A DNA stretch of 32,718 bases from an uncultured Methanomicrobiales archaeon. Its GTDB lineage: Archaea; Halobacteriota; Methanomicrobia; Methanomicrobiales; Methanospirillaceae. Positions 15,903 through 23,455 of this stretch are shown here, piece after piece (the stretch's first letter is position 1; each line of letters starts with the position of its first letter). The notes under the pieces were generated by a model that saw nothing but the letters and a program-made list of their open reading frames with translations, was not told the origin of the DNA and did no database searches. A program made the translations under genes and the position numbers. The stretch is taken from contig CASGHK010000009.1 of NCBI GenBank assembly GCA_949320185.1, positions 1-32,718 on the forward strand, written 5' to 3'.

Positions 15903-16471
15903 GTACTCATCCCGGTGGGCGGGTTCATCGGTCCGCTGTACACCCCGGAGCCGAGCCACCAGTCGTCGTCCACCTTCTGGACGTAGACCAGCTTCGACTC
16001 GAGCGAGCGGTTGTGGGCGGGATTGATGTACCCGATCCGGACGAAGCCGCCTCCGTCCCTGGCAGCGGCGATCGAGGACGCGAGGAATTGCCCGACCCCA
16101 TTCTCGGTCTCGTTCAGGCGGTTCTGACCGATCTTCTCGGGGTTGATCGGGTGTGCGAGCGTGGTTCCGTTGAAGTCATAGGCGAAGATGTAGAGCTCGC
16201 CCCTGACGAACGAGCCGTTCGGGTCCGAGAACTCCCGGAGGGCCCGTTCCCTCCCCTCTCTCTCAGCGAAGGCGGCGGCTCTCTCGACGAATGAGACGAG
16301 GGTCTCGTTCGAGACAAGGGTCGCGTTCGATGCAGCCCCTGTCGTCTCGCCCGGTGCGGGGGACCGCGGGGGTGTGGGTATCGAGCCGGTCCCGTCCTGG
16401 AGGCAGCCTGCGGTCACGATCAGGGCACACGTAAGGATGATAATACAGAACAGCGTAATTCCTGCTCTCAT
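15899..16471 (-). CDS. Lipoprotein with a Cache-type sensor domain
   Basis: About 190 aa. A hydrophobic leader (about 5-20) ends in lipobox TAGC with C23 as the lipid-modified residue. A Ser/Thr/Pro-rich linker (24-50) follows, then a single-Cache-like domain (about 52-185) with ELYIFAYDFNGTTLAHP and GGGFVRIGYINP...SKLVYVQKVDDDWWLGSGVY. Such domains bind small ligands outside the cell. This one has no kinase or chemoreceptor part, so it may be a soluble-type binding protein tethered to the membrane. It overlaps both neighbours by four bases (ATGA). Confidence 0.85.
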   Translation of the reverse strand: MRAGITLFCIIILTCALIVTAGCLQDGTGSIPTPPRSPAPGETTGAASNATLVSNETLVSFVERAAAFAEREGRERALREFSDPNGSFVRGELYIFAYDFNGTTLAHPINPEKIGQNRLNETENGVGQFLASSIAAARDGGGFVRIGYINPAHNRSLESKLVYVQKVDDDWWLGSGVYSGPMNPPTGMST

Positions 16472-17556
16472 TTTCTGGTTAGAGTGTGCACATCCGGACC
16501 CGATAAGTGTGGCGTCACTGGGCCATCGCGCTCCCCCTCCGCCCGGTCTTCGATAGGCCCGTCGAGGAGTGGTGAGCCCGCGGCGAGCATCTCTCCGACG
16601 AGCCGCGCCTCGCGGCCCGGCACACCTGTCATCTCATGCCTACCTTCTTCTCCTTTCAGGGCCCTGAGTATCGCGGCGACCGCTTCACCGTGCCGGGGGC
16701 CGTACCCGCCCTCGAGAACGAGGGCGAGAGGCCGGGCAGCGACCTCAAGGAGGTGCCGTGTCATCGCGCCGAAGTCCCGGGGTTCGAGTGCCATCCCCCC
16801 GAGGGGGTCGCCGGCGAGCGCGTCCTGGCCGGCCGAGACGAGCACGAGCCCCGGCCGGTAAGCTGCAATGGCAGGGCAGAAGACCGTCCTGAAGATGTGG
16901 TCGTAATCAGGGCCGGTGCTGCCAGCCGGGAGAGGGGCATTGAGCGTGTACCCTGCCCCTCGTCCTGCGCCGAGTTCGCTGTACCACCCGGTTCCCGGGA
17001 AGTGGAATCGGCGGTGCACCGAGCAGTACAGCACCCGGTCCGTGGTGTAGAAAGCCGACTGAGTCCCGTTGCCGTGATGAACGTCCCAGTCCACGATTGC
17101 GACCCGTTCCGTCATCGCAAGGGCGTCCATCGCGGCCACCGCGACGTTGTTGAAGAGACAGAACCCCATTCCATGCGTCCGTTCGGCGTGGTGACCTGGC
17201 GGCCGGACGAATGCGAATGCGGAGGTGCCGGCAAGGGCGAGACGGGACGCCTCGATGGCATATCCGGCGGCCGAGAGGGCGGTTCCGTACGAGTGGCGAC
17301 GGATGTAGGTATCGGGATCGAGATACCCTGCCTGGCCCTCGGGGAGCGCGGCGCACCGCGCCCGCAGCGCCGCGATATACGCCGGGGCGTGCACACGGGA
17401 GACCGCCTCTTCAGTTCCCCCTGCCACGGTCGGCAGGTGCAGTCTCTCCCTTGGAGGGACCCCCGCCAGCGCCTGTTCGAGCCGTGCCTGGGACTCGGGG
17501 TGGCCGGCGAGGTCATGCCGAGCTGCATCCGGCTGGACCAGCACGGTGTATTCCAT
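16468..17556 (-). CDS. Histone deacetylase-family amidohydrolase
   Basis: A 362-aa zinc-dependent deacetylase. Visible are the His pair H122/H123 (PPGHHAE), zinc ligands D158 and H160 (DWDVHHGNGTQ), the third ligand D245, and the transition-state Tyr Y285 (EGGYG). The residue before D245 is Gln (SAGQDALAGDPLGG) where most relatives have Phe (SAGFD). Likely substrates are acetylated proteins, acetylpolyamines or other acetyl-amides. The C-terminal 50 residues are a low-conservation tail. The start lies nine bases after the DUF2085 gene, and its stop overlaps the lipoprotein start. Confidence 0.92.
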   Translation of the reverse strand: MEYTVLVQPDAARHDLAGHPESQARLEQALAGVPPRERLHLPTVAGGTEEAVSRVHAPAYIAALRARCAALPEGQAGYLDPDTYIRRHSYGTALSAAGYAIEASRLALAGTSAFAFVRPPGHHAERTHGMGFCLFNNVAVAAMDALAMTERVAIVDWDVHHGNGTQSAFYTTDRVLYCSVHRRFHFPGTGWYSELGAGRGAGYTLNAPLPAGSTGPDYDHIFRTVFCPAIAAYRPGLVLVSAGQDALAGDPLGGMALEPRDFGAMTRHLLEVAARPLALVLEGGYGPRHGEAVAAILRALKGEEGRHEMTGVPGREARLVGEMLAAGSPLLDGPIEDRAEGERDGPVTPHLSGPDVHTLTRK

Positions 17557-17565
17557 GCCCCACCA

Positions 17566-18153
17566 TCACCGCGGGGGTTCATCAGGGTTTCGGCGCAAAG
17601 ACCGTACGGCGGGTGGCTTCTGGCGCCTCCTTCTCAGCGAAGCGGCCATGGATCCTACGAGCCCGATCACGAGCCCCCCCTGACCGATCCCGTAGAGGAA
17701 GCCGGTGAGCACCCGTACCAGTGTCGTCGATACGTACGGAGTGGTGAGCTGGAGTCCACCGTCCAGGACCATCGGGAGCATCAGGGCGATGCCGACGACG
17801 AGGACCCCCATTCGCCCCCGCAGACGGCGTGGGAGAAATGGACCGAGGGACGCGAAGAACCCGAAGGGCGGCGAGACCACAACGGCCGCTCCAAAGGCGA
17901 GTGCCATCCCGAGTTCGATGGCGAGGCACCGTTCGCAGACCGGGAGCTGGTTCTCCCGAATGAAGAACGAGCGGTCGCTCCGCTGGTGGCAGACCATGGC
18001 TCCGAACGCGTACGGCCAGGTATCCGGCCGGTCGAGCGAAACGGCAACGGGAACATGGAGCGTTCCAGGCGGCTCGGCGAGAGGAACCAGGAACTGGGGG
18101 ATGATCACCAGGAGTGCGGCGAGGAGGAGCAGGACCCAGGACGCTCGCTGCAT
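17566..18153 (-). CDS. DUF2085 family membrane protein
   Basis: A 195-aa integral membrane protein. The signature CHQRSDRSFFIRENQLPVCERC (about 55-76), with three conserved cysteines, defines DUF2085. Hydrophobic segments lie at about 5-25, 78-100, 115-135 and 143-168, and the C-terminal tail is strongly basic. The cysteine/histidine cluster near the membrane face could bind metal or haem; this is not established. It is the first gene of the operon with the deacetylase, lipoprotein and amidotransferase. Confidence 0.85.
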   Translation of the reverse strand: MQRASWVLLLLAALLVIIPQFLVPLAEPPGTLHVPVAVSLDRPDTWPYAFGAMVCHQRSDRSFFIRENQLPVCERCLAIELGMALAFGAAVVVSPPFGFFASLGPFLPRRLRGRMGVLVVGIALMLPMVLDGGLQLTTPYVSTTLVRVLTGFLYGIGQGGLVIGLVGSMAASLRRRRQKPPAVRSLRRNPDEPPR

Positions 18154-18190
18154 GGATGCGATCGTTCGGGCCGAAGAGAGAAAAAATGGA

Positions 18191-18787
18191 TCAGAGGTTC
18201 ATCTGTGCCAGGGCGTCGGCGACGGTCTTGCGGAAGAGCGCCGGGTCGATCCGGTACTCCTCCCCGGCCCGTTTCGAGTCCTCGGTCGTGCCGTAGGCGT
18301 CGATCCGGTCCAGCGTCGCCTTCGCCGCGTCCAGCACCCAGAGGTCCCTCGTTTCGTGGTCGACGACCGTGACCGACTCGGCCCGCAGCGAGACGTAGAC
18401 GCCTCCACCGTCGGGTGCTTCGAAGACGTTCGGCTTGCCGACGACCGCGACAAACGCGGGGGGCTCGATCCGGGCGATCTGCTGCATCGCCTCGGGTTGG
18501 TAGTTGCCCGCGGTGACGAAGGTGGTGCCGGTGGGGTCGATCACGCGAGCGCGGTAGAAGATGTTCTGCTCACCCTGCCGCTGCTTCTCCGTCAAGGAAC
18601 CGACCACGAAGACCCGGTTACACCGCTGTCCGGTTGGCAGCAGTACGTAGGTCGGGCTCTTCTCCTCGGTCCCCTCGCGAAACTGGTGCCGGGACTCGCG
18701 GAGTTCGGCTGCGAAGACCCGCCGGGCCGGCTCGCGTTCGAACCTGACTTCGCGCCGGCTGCCGAACGGGGACTGCGGCGTGTTCAT
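18191..18787 (-). CDS. RPA-associated protein (COG3390 family)
   Basis: This 198-aa archaeal protein of the COG3390 family is encoded with replication protein A in many euryarchaea and forms part of the RPA complex in some. An OB-like beta region (about 45-145) contains CNRVFVVGSLTEKQ and FYRARVIDPTGTTFVTAGNYQPEA, followed by a helical tail (LFRKTVADALAQMNL). Its ATG overlaps the end of the RPA gene by four bases (ATGA). Confidence 0.9.
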   Translation of the reverse strand: MNTPQSPFGSRREVRFEREPARRVFAAELRESRHQFREGTEEKSPTYVLLPTGQRCNRVFVVGSLTEKQRQGEQNIFYRARVIDPTGTTFVTAGNYQPEAMQQIARIEPPAFVAVVGKPNVFEAPDGGGVYVSLRAESVTVVDHETRDLWVLDAAKATLDRIDAYGTTEDSKRAGEEYRIDPALFRKTVADALAQMNL

Positions 18788-20013
18788 GCCTCTCCTCCCG
18801 CGCGGTCGATCAGGGCGGCGAGCGCCCCCGGGTCAAACCGGTGAGGTTCAGCCGATGTGACGAGCACGGTCGTGTCCATCTCGCGGCCATGGCAGTCCAG
18901 GTAGCGCCCCATCACCGCCGACTGGACGCGGAGGAAGACCTCGTCCATGCCGAGCGGGCTGTTCTCTGCGATTTCGACGGCCTCCTCGAGCAGGATTCCG
19001 GCGATCGATTCGGTCGTCTCGCGCTGCATCAGGATATTTTTTGTCGTAACGCCGTCGTCGAGGACGGCCTTGACCCGAAGATCGTACCTGAAATCAGGCT
19101 GGATCTCATGAATCGGGCAGTAATTCTGTCGCGAGAGGACACGGTTGCATCCCTCGACCGGGCACCGTTTCACCAGGCCCGATCCCTGGCCGACATGGAC
19201 GATCGCCCCGGAGAACGCCTGTCCCCCGGCCCCGATCTCGATCTCGGCATCCTCGTCGGGGATGAGCGTCCCCGAGTTCAGTATCAGCGAGAGCCGGCCG
19301 TTGTACTCGTCGACGGTTGCGTAGTAGATGTCGTACACCGTCCCCGGCACAAGCGGTTCCCGCCCATCCTCCTTCCAGATGGTGAACTTGATCGTCCCTG
19401 TCGGGTCCCCGACGAGGCCGGTCTGCAGGATCCGGTCGGAACGGGCCTCCCACTCCTGGACCATCTTGACCCGCACCGAGCCGACGCCGGGCTTCAGGTC
19501 GGCAACGGGCTTCACCGTGGGGAGGAGCGGCTGGTCGGACTCGAGTGGGGTGACAGTCGTGCCGGAGTGGACCTTGAGGTTCGGCGCCTTCCGGAACTCG
19601 TCGACCACGGCCGACTCGATCCGGTACCATTGGCCGGCCTCGAGGTGTGGTGCACCCGCCTTCGCCCAGACGACGAATCGAATCGCTCCCGATGCGTCGG
19701 CGATGATACCTGTCTGGGCGATCGATGGGCTGTTCGGGGTCGAGAGGCCCACGACCTTCCCCTCGATCGTGACCCACTCCTCGGGTACGAGCTCGGCGAT
19801 CGCGTGGCGATCGGACTCGACGGCTCCGGCAAGCCCCTGCACCTGGTATTCTCGTCCGAGCTCGCTGATCACGGTCCGCTCGGCCTCCGCCGGCGGCACA
19901 CCGAACTCCTCGACGAGCAGGCGAAGCTTCGCCTCGATCTGGTGCTGTTCGACGTTCTTTCCCTTTGATTGGATCTTTTGGGAGATTCTTGCTGCGATTA
20001 TGGAAAGGTCCAT
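18784..20013 (-). CDS. rpa: Replication protein A, single-stranded DNA-binding protein
   Basis: A 409-aa single-strand DNA-binding protein for replication and repair. An N-terminal helical segment (1-70) is followed by two clear OB folds (about 78-155 and 175-250). A third OB region (about 268-390) carries a zinc finger with C284, C289, C299 and H302. This multi-OB plus zinc layout is that of methanogen RPA. Upstream there is GGAGAT about eight bases before ATG and an AT-rich TATA candidate near 20048-20058. It is divergent from the DUF1858 gene. Confidence 0.93.
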   Translation of the reverse strand: MDLSIIAARISQKIQSKGKNVEQHQIEAKLRLLVEEFGVPPAEAERTVISELGREYQVQGLAGAVESDRHAIAELVPEEWVTIEGKVVGLSTPNSPSIAQTGIIADASGAIRFVVWAKAGAPHLEAGQWYRIESAVVDEFRKAPNLKVHSGTTVTPLESDQPLLPTVKPVADLKPGVGSVRVKMVQEWEARSDRILQTGLVGDPTGTIKFTIWKEDGREPLVPGTVYDIYYATVDEYNGRLSLILNSGTLIPDEDAEIEIGAGGQAFSGAIVHVGQGSGLVKRCPVEGCNRVLSRQNYCPIHEIQPDFRYDLRVKAVLDDGVTTKNILMQRETTESIAGILLEEAVEIAENSPLGMDEVFLRVQSAVMGRYLDCHGREMDTTVLVTSAEPHRFDPGALAALIDRAGGEA

Positions 20014-20106
20014 ACCTACATCTCCGGTTGGATCTTCGGCCTGGTCGCGTAAATACCTCTGTGGTGGTGGCGCGAAAGTATGTCAGATCGCTACTATCTT
20101 AATCAC

Positions 20107-20116
20107 GAGGAGGTGA
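20107..20116 (+). promoter_or_regulatory. Near-consensus ribosome binding site of the DUF1858 gene
   Basis: GAGGAGGTGA, an almost full match to the archaeal 16S rRNA anti-Shine-Dalgarno end, lies ten bases before ATG at 20127. It is among the strongest in the window and suggests high translation. Confidence 0.6.
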
Positions 20117-20126
20117 ATCATAGGAT

Positions 20127-20318
20127 ATGGCTCTCACAGGTGACAGCACGATCTACGAACTACTCCAGGAGAAACCCGAGTCCGTCGAGGTTCTCTTCAA
20201 GTACGGGATGGGCTGCGTCGGGTGCGCGATCGCGAAGGGCGAGACGATCCGTGAGGCCGCGATGGCGCACGGTGTCCCGGTCGACGAGATGCTCACGGCC
20301 CTTGGAATCGAGGCCTGA
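20127..20318 (+). CDS. DUF1858 small redox-disulfide protein
   Basis: A 63-aa one-domain protein of the DUF1858 type, often annotated as hybrid-cluster-protein-associated. The single CxxC (C30/C33 in GMGCVGC) follows a helix (SVEVLFKYG) and precedes a second helix (IREAAMAHGV). Such proteins may act as small thiol or metal carriers; the real partner is unknown. It is divergent from RPA and ends ten bases before the convergent cysteine-rich protein gene. The strong ribosome binding site supports it as a genuine short gene. Confidence 0.9.
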   Translation: MALTGDSTIYELLQEKPESVEVLFKYGMGCVGCAIAKGETIREAAMAHGVPVDEMLTALGIEA

Positions 20319-20327
20319 ACTCCCCGC

Positions 20328-21116
20328 CTACCGGCGGGAAGCCACTCTTTTCAGTTCGGCCAGCGTCGCCATCGGGTTCCGGTCGAGGTGGGTAGCCACC
20401 TCGTGTTCGTGCAGGAGAGTACATCGACTGCAATTCCAGATCGGCCCTGCGGTGGAGGAGAGCACCTCGTCCCCGAGCGCCGGGTCGCGGCAGGGATAGA
20501 ACGGGCAGTAACAGTACTCGCACCGCTGCCCGTCCAGGTGGTGGCAGGGGTAGTACGGGCAGGCCTCGGGTGACCACTCGACCCAGTGGCCACCTCCGAA
20601 CCGGCTGTAGATGAAGAAGGCAGGCCCGCTTCCCTCCTGTTCATCACGGCGCACGAGCGCCTGCCCGGCCGCCGCCGCCGCTGCTTCGGAGAGAGGCCCG
20701 GTGCGGATTCCCGCCCCCCGTTCATCCGAGACGAGGACGAGGGCCGCGGGCTCCACCGGGCAGGCCGTCACGATACCGTCGAGAATAGGTTCGATCGCCG
20801 TCCGGGGGACCGAGTAGGGCGTCCACGCGACGAGCATCACCCGGTCCCCATCGGGGAGTGCAAACGCAATCGCACCGTCGAACTGGGTGACGACCACCCT
20901 TCCAATCCCCGCAGAGACAGCACACCCGGCCACCGAGTCGGGGTCGAGGCCGGCACGGCGTGCAGCGAGCTCGACGGCATCCATCGCCGGGCAGGCCAGC
21001 AGCCCGGAGGCGAAGAGAAATGTGCTGACCTCCCTCCCTCCCGGCGGGAGTCCTGTACCGGCTGCGAAGGCGAGTCCCCGAAGGAGGAGCGCACCCTCCT
21101 TCGTGTAATACCTCAT
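20328..21116 (-). CDS. Protein with C-terminal cysteine-rich small domain (PF04071-like)
   Basis: A 262-aa protein. The C-terminal part (about 185-250) is the cysteine-rich small domain: CPYYPC, CEYCYCPFYPC and WNCSRCTLLHEH, probably binding metal. In other archaea this domain is often fused to the adenosylcobinamide amidohydrolase CbiZ. The N-terminal 165 residues here do not show a CbiZ signature that I can confirm, so the corrinoid link is unproven. I chose the ATG at 21116, which overlaps the stop of the glycyl-radical module in ATGA; further upstream in-frame sequence belongs to that gene. Confidence 0.82.
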   Translation of the reverse strand: MRYYTKEGALLLRGLAFAAGTGLPPGGREVSTFLFASGLLACPAMDAVELAARRAGLDPDSVAGCAVSAGIGRVVVTQFDGAIAFALPDGDRVMLVAWTPYSVPRTAIEPILDGIVTACPVEPAALVLVSDERGAGIRTGPLSEAAAAAAGQALVRRDEQEGSGPAFFIYSRFGGGHWVEWSPEACPYYPCHHLDGQRCEYCYCPFYPCRDPALGDEVLSSTAGPIWNCSRCTLLHEHEVATHLDRNPMATLAELKRVASRR

Positions 21117-21475
21117 GAGACTGTATAGCGGATCCGGTCCTTGAGTTCCTGCTGCTTGCCCGCGTTCCAGCCCGAGACGTCCTGCAGGTACCCGGTCACG
21201 CGCGATATCTGGACGACGTCGTGCGAGCCGCACTCCGGGCAGACGGCCGCCCCGCAGAGCGGGCAGTACTCGATCCCGGTCACGATCTCGTGGGAGCAGT
21301 GGCAGTGGTCGAGCGGGCACATAACCTGCGGGTGCCCTTCGCCGCAGTTCGGGCAGGGCGAGGCGTCAACGATCAGGTGGCAGGTGTGGCACTTGTACAT
21401 GCGCTCCTCCACGGGGATCTCATCGAGACGGCGGTATTTTCGGGCGAGAGCCTGCTGCTCGGGGGTCCAGTCCAT
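21113..21475 (-). CDS. Stand-alone NrdD-like glycyl-radical/zinc module
   Basis: A 120-aa protein whose C-terminal half equals the end of anaerobic ribonucleotide reductase NrdD. The zinc cysteines C71/C74 and C79/C82 (CPLCGAAVCPECGSHD) are followed by the glycyl-radical loop SRVTGYLQDVSGWNAGKQQELKDR with G95 as the radical site. The catalytic ten-stranded barrel is absent. The N-terminal half adds further cysteine pairs (C29/C32, C41/C44, C53/C58/C60), not part of ordinary NrdD. It may be the detached C-terminus of a split NrdD, or a GrcA-like radical spare part. It is not a decayed fragment: the start is intact and the next gene is coupled to its stop. Confidence 0.88.
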   Translation of the reverse strand: MDWTPEQQALARKYRRLDEIPVEERMYKCHTCHLIVDASPCPNCGEGHPQVMCPLDHCHCSHEIVTGIEYCPLCGAAVCPECGSHDVVQISRVTGYLQDVSGWNAGKQQELKDRIRYTVS

Positions 21476-21591
21476 ACCTACAGAATAGGAGATCTCGAAT
21501 GTAAAGATGTCGGCACGGGCAACGAGCCCGCGCCGAGCCGTCCGGGCCTCAGGGACTCATAGGGCTCATCACCGGTCAGGATGAGTGCTCA

Positions 21592-22242
21592 TCATCGGCC
21601 CGAGAGCGTCGTGAGCGAAGCGGCGAGATCGGCCGCGACCGTCGCCGGGTCCCGGGCATCGTAGATCGTCCGGCCGACGATCACCCCGTCAACCAGCGGT
21701 GCAACACGGGCGAGGTCCCCTCCCTGGACCCCGATCCCGGGCGAGAGGATCCGGCGCGTGCGGACGATTGGCCTGAGCGCGCGGATCCGCTCGGGCCGGG
21801 TGCCGGGAGCGATGATCCCGTCGGCCCGGCAGTCCACCGCCAGCTCCGCCAGGCGCTCGGCGACCCCGGGCGAGAAGAACCGGGTCGCGCCGGGGTGGCT
21901 CATCTCGGCCACGACATAACACTCGCCGCCGTAGGCTCGGGCCCCGTCGACGCAGGCCTCGATCGCGTCGCGGCCGACGAAGCCCTGACAGATGATCGCG
22001 TCGAACCCGTGAGTGAAGACCTGCTCGGCGATCAGCCGGTTGGTGTTCGGAATGTCTGCCACCTTGAAGTCGGCGATCAGGGGCAGGCCGAAGGTCGCGA
22101 GGTCCTTCGCGATCCCGAGGCCGGCGGCGAGCACCAGGGGATAGCCGAGCTTGATCCGGTCGAGGTACGGGGCGCAGGTCTCGGCGATCTCGATCGCGCT
22201 CAATGGGTCGGTCACGTCGAGCGCCAGGATCAGCTCGGTCAT
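21592..22242 (-). CDS. pyrF: Orotidine 5'-phosphate decarboxylase
   Basis: This 216-aa TIM-barrel enzyme makes UMP from OMP. The catalytic D58-x-K60-x-x-D63 array is in IADFKVADIPNTN, with the substrate lysine K31 (RIKLGYP) and the phosphate-binding end LSPGIGVQGGD...VIVGRTIYDA. Length is typical of archaeal PyrF. Its start overlaps the end of the deoxyhypusine synthase gene by four bases (ATGA). Confidence 0.95.
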   Translation of the reverse strand: MTELILALDVTDPLSAIEIAETCAPYLDRIKLGYPLVLAAGLGIAKDLATFGLPLIADFKVADIPNTNRLIAEQVFTHGFDAIICQGFVGRDAIEACVDGARAYGGECYVVAEMSHPGATRFFSPGVAERLAELAVDCRADGIIAPGTRPERIRALRPIVRTRRILSPGIGVQGGDLARVAPLVDGVIVGRTIYDARDPATVAADLAASLTTLSGR

Positions 22243-23186
22243 GGGTCGGCCTCCAGCCGTTCAATCAGGGCGGCGGCCATGATAGGGAAGGTGATGGTCG
22301 CGTCGGCGTAGACGGTGACAGCCTCCGCCTCCTCGGTCAGCTTGCCCCAGGACCGGGCCTCGTCGAGCGTCGCCCCCGAGAGCCCGCCGAGGTCAGGCCG
22401 GTCACCGGTCAGCTGCACCGCATAGGCGAAGCCGTTCTCCGTCATCAGCATTGACTGGAGGATATAGTTCTTGGGGACACCCCCTCCGACGAGGAACGCC
22501 CCGGCGCGTCGCGCCTCAAAGCACCGATCCAGCAACCCCGGCATGTCCCGGAACGCGTCGATCACCACCCTGTGGGTCTGTGAGAAGAGCCAGTACTGGA
22601 GCCCGATCATCGAGTCCTGGATCGCAGGGCAGTAGACCGGGATCCCCTTTCGGGCCGCGGCGGCGAGAACCCCGGTGTCGAGCCGCTCGCCGACGTGCCG
22701 GAGCAGGTCGCTGATCGAGAGCACACCCCCCTCGGGGAGGGCTTCGAAGGTCTCCTGCATGAAGGACTCGAACCGGACGAAGGCCTCGTTCGGCAGGAAG
22801 ACGTCGTAGATCCGGTTGATCTCGTCGTGGCGGAGTTCGATGTCCGAGCAGGCGGCGGTCCCTCGATAGTGGGAACACCCGATCGCCTCGATCACGTCGT
22901 GGGTCAGGTTCGCCCCGGTCGAGACCAGGACGTCGATATGGCCACGATCGATAAGGTCCGCGACGATCCCGCCCATTCCGGCCGGCACCATCGCACCCGC
23001 CAGACCGAAGAAGCGGACGGTCTCCTCGTCACGGACCATCCGTTCCCAGAGGTCGACCCCCCGGGCGAGCGAGCCGCCGTTGTAGGCCCCGGCGCGCCCG
23101 AGTGCGTCGACCAGATCGGAGACGGTCATGCCCGGCCGTATCGTGACCGGCAGGACCGGTGTTCCGCAGTCCATCACTTCGATCAT
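22239..23186 (-). CDS. dys: Deoxyhypusine synthase
   Basis: This 315-aa cytoplasmic enzyme transfers the aminobutyl group of spermidine to a lysine of translation factor aIF5A. The active-site lysine K239 is in VGGGVPKNYILQ. NAD-binding segments are STGANLTHDVIEAIGC (89-104) and the VYCPAIQDSMIG region (184-195). It is followed by pyrF with a four-base overlap. Upstream is an unusually long non-coding stretch for this window, containing a perfect inverted repeat nine bases from the start. Confidence 0.94.
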   Translation of the reverse strand: MIEVMDCGTPVLPVTIRPGMTVSDLVDALGRAGAYNGGSLARGVDLWERMVRDEETVRFFGLAGAMVPAGMGGIVADLIDRGHIDVLVSTGANLTHDVIEAIGCSHYRGTAACSDIELRHDEINRIYDVFLPNEAFVRFESFMQETFEALPEGGVLSISDLLRHVGERLDTGVLAAAARKGIPVYCPAIQDSMIGLQYWLFSQTHRVVIDAFRDMPGLLDRCFEARRAGAFLVGGGVPKNYILQSMLMTENGFAYAVQLTGDRPDLGGLSGATLDEARSWGKLTEEAEAVTVYADATITFPIMAAALIERLEADP

Positions 23187-23455
23187 TGGAGTTCATCCGT
23201 GATAACGGATCGGCTGGTACTCACCGCCCGCAGTGCGGACGGTGGCGCCGGATGCCGCATTCGCCCACCGGTCCAATACAACGGGATCGGGCCGTCCCCG
23301 GTGCGGTCCGGCAGCCTATACGACGCTGGCTGCTCTCTCCTGCGCTCACCCGCCGCGCCAAGACTCCGCCGGGGTGCCGAAAGCGTGATCCGCATGGACG
23401 GTTGCGCCCCACGGACCCGATATGGTCGAACGCCCTCCAAGGTCCCGCACCAGGA
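23187..23455. other. Unassigned 269-base stretch with several inverted repeats
   Basis: No convincing protein gene is seen on either strand. ATCCGT/ACGGAT (23195-23210) is a perfect inverted repeat near the deoxyhypusine synthase start. A 9-pair hairpin with one mismatch (CACCG-c-CCGC-agt-GCGG-a-CGGTG) lies at 23222-23244. A short hairpin with one G-T pair is at 23249-23263, and GCAGCC/GGCTGC are at 23311-23333. It may be a structured 5' leader or a separate RNA. It lacks the RNase P RNA signatures I looked for. Confidence 0.4.
23195..23210. promoter_or_regulatory. Inverted repeat upstream of deoxyhypusine synthase
   Basis: ATCCGT and ACGGAT, with a four-base GATA spacer, lie nine bases upstream of the ATG at 23186. 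This is close enough to affect transcription start or translation of the dys-pyrF operon. Confidence 0.4.

Noticed and set aside
16636-18372. Open frame of 578 codons on the plus strand opposite the deacetylase and DUF2085 genes
   Set aside because: Composition is Arg/Gly/Pro-rich without any motif, and it crosses two well-supported genes and their gap.
21113-21475. Glycyl-radical module as a pseudogene remnant of nrdD
   Set aside because: It has its own start, an unrelated but ordered N-terminal half, intact zinc and glycine residues, and a coupled downstream gene.
23183-23440. Small ORF of 85 codons on the minus strand upstream of deoxyhypusine synthase
   Set aside because: No family resemblance, biased composition, and it would run into the deoxyhypusine synthase start; the region looks like a structured non-coding stretch.
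23187-23455. RNase P RNA
   Set aside because: The conserved GAGGAAAGTCC-like and ACAGAA-like segments are not found on either strand.
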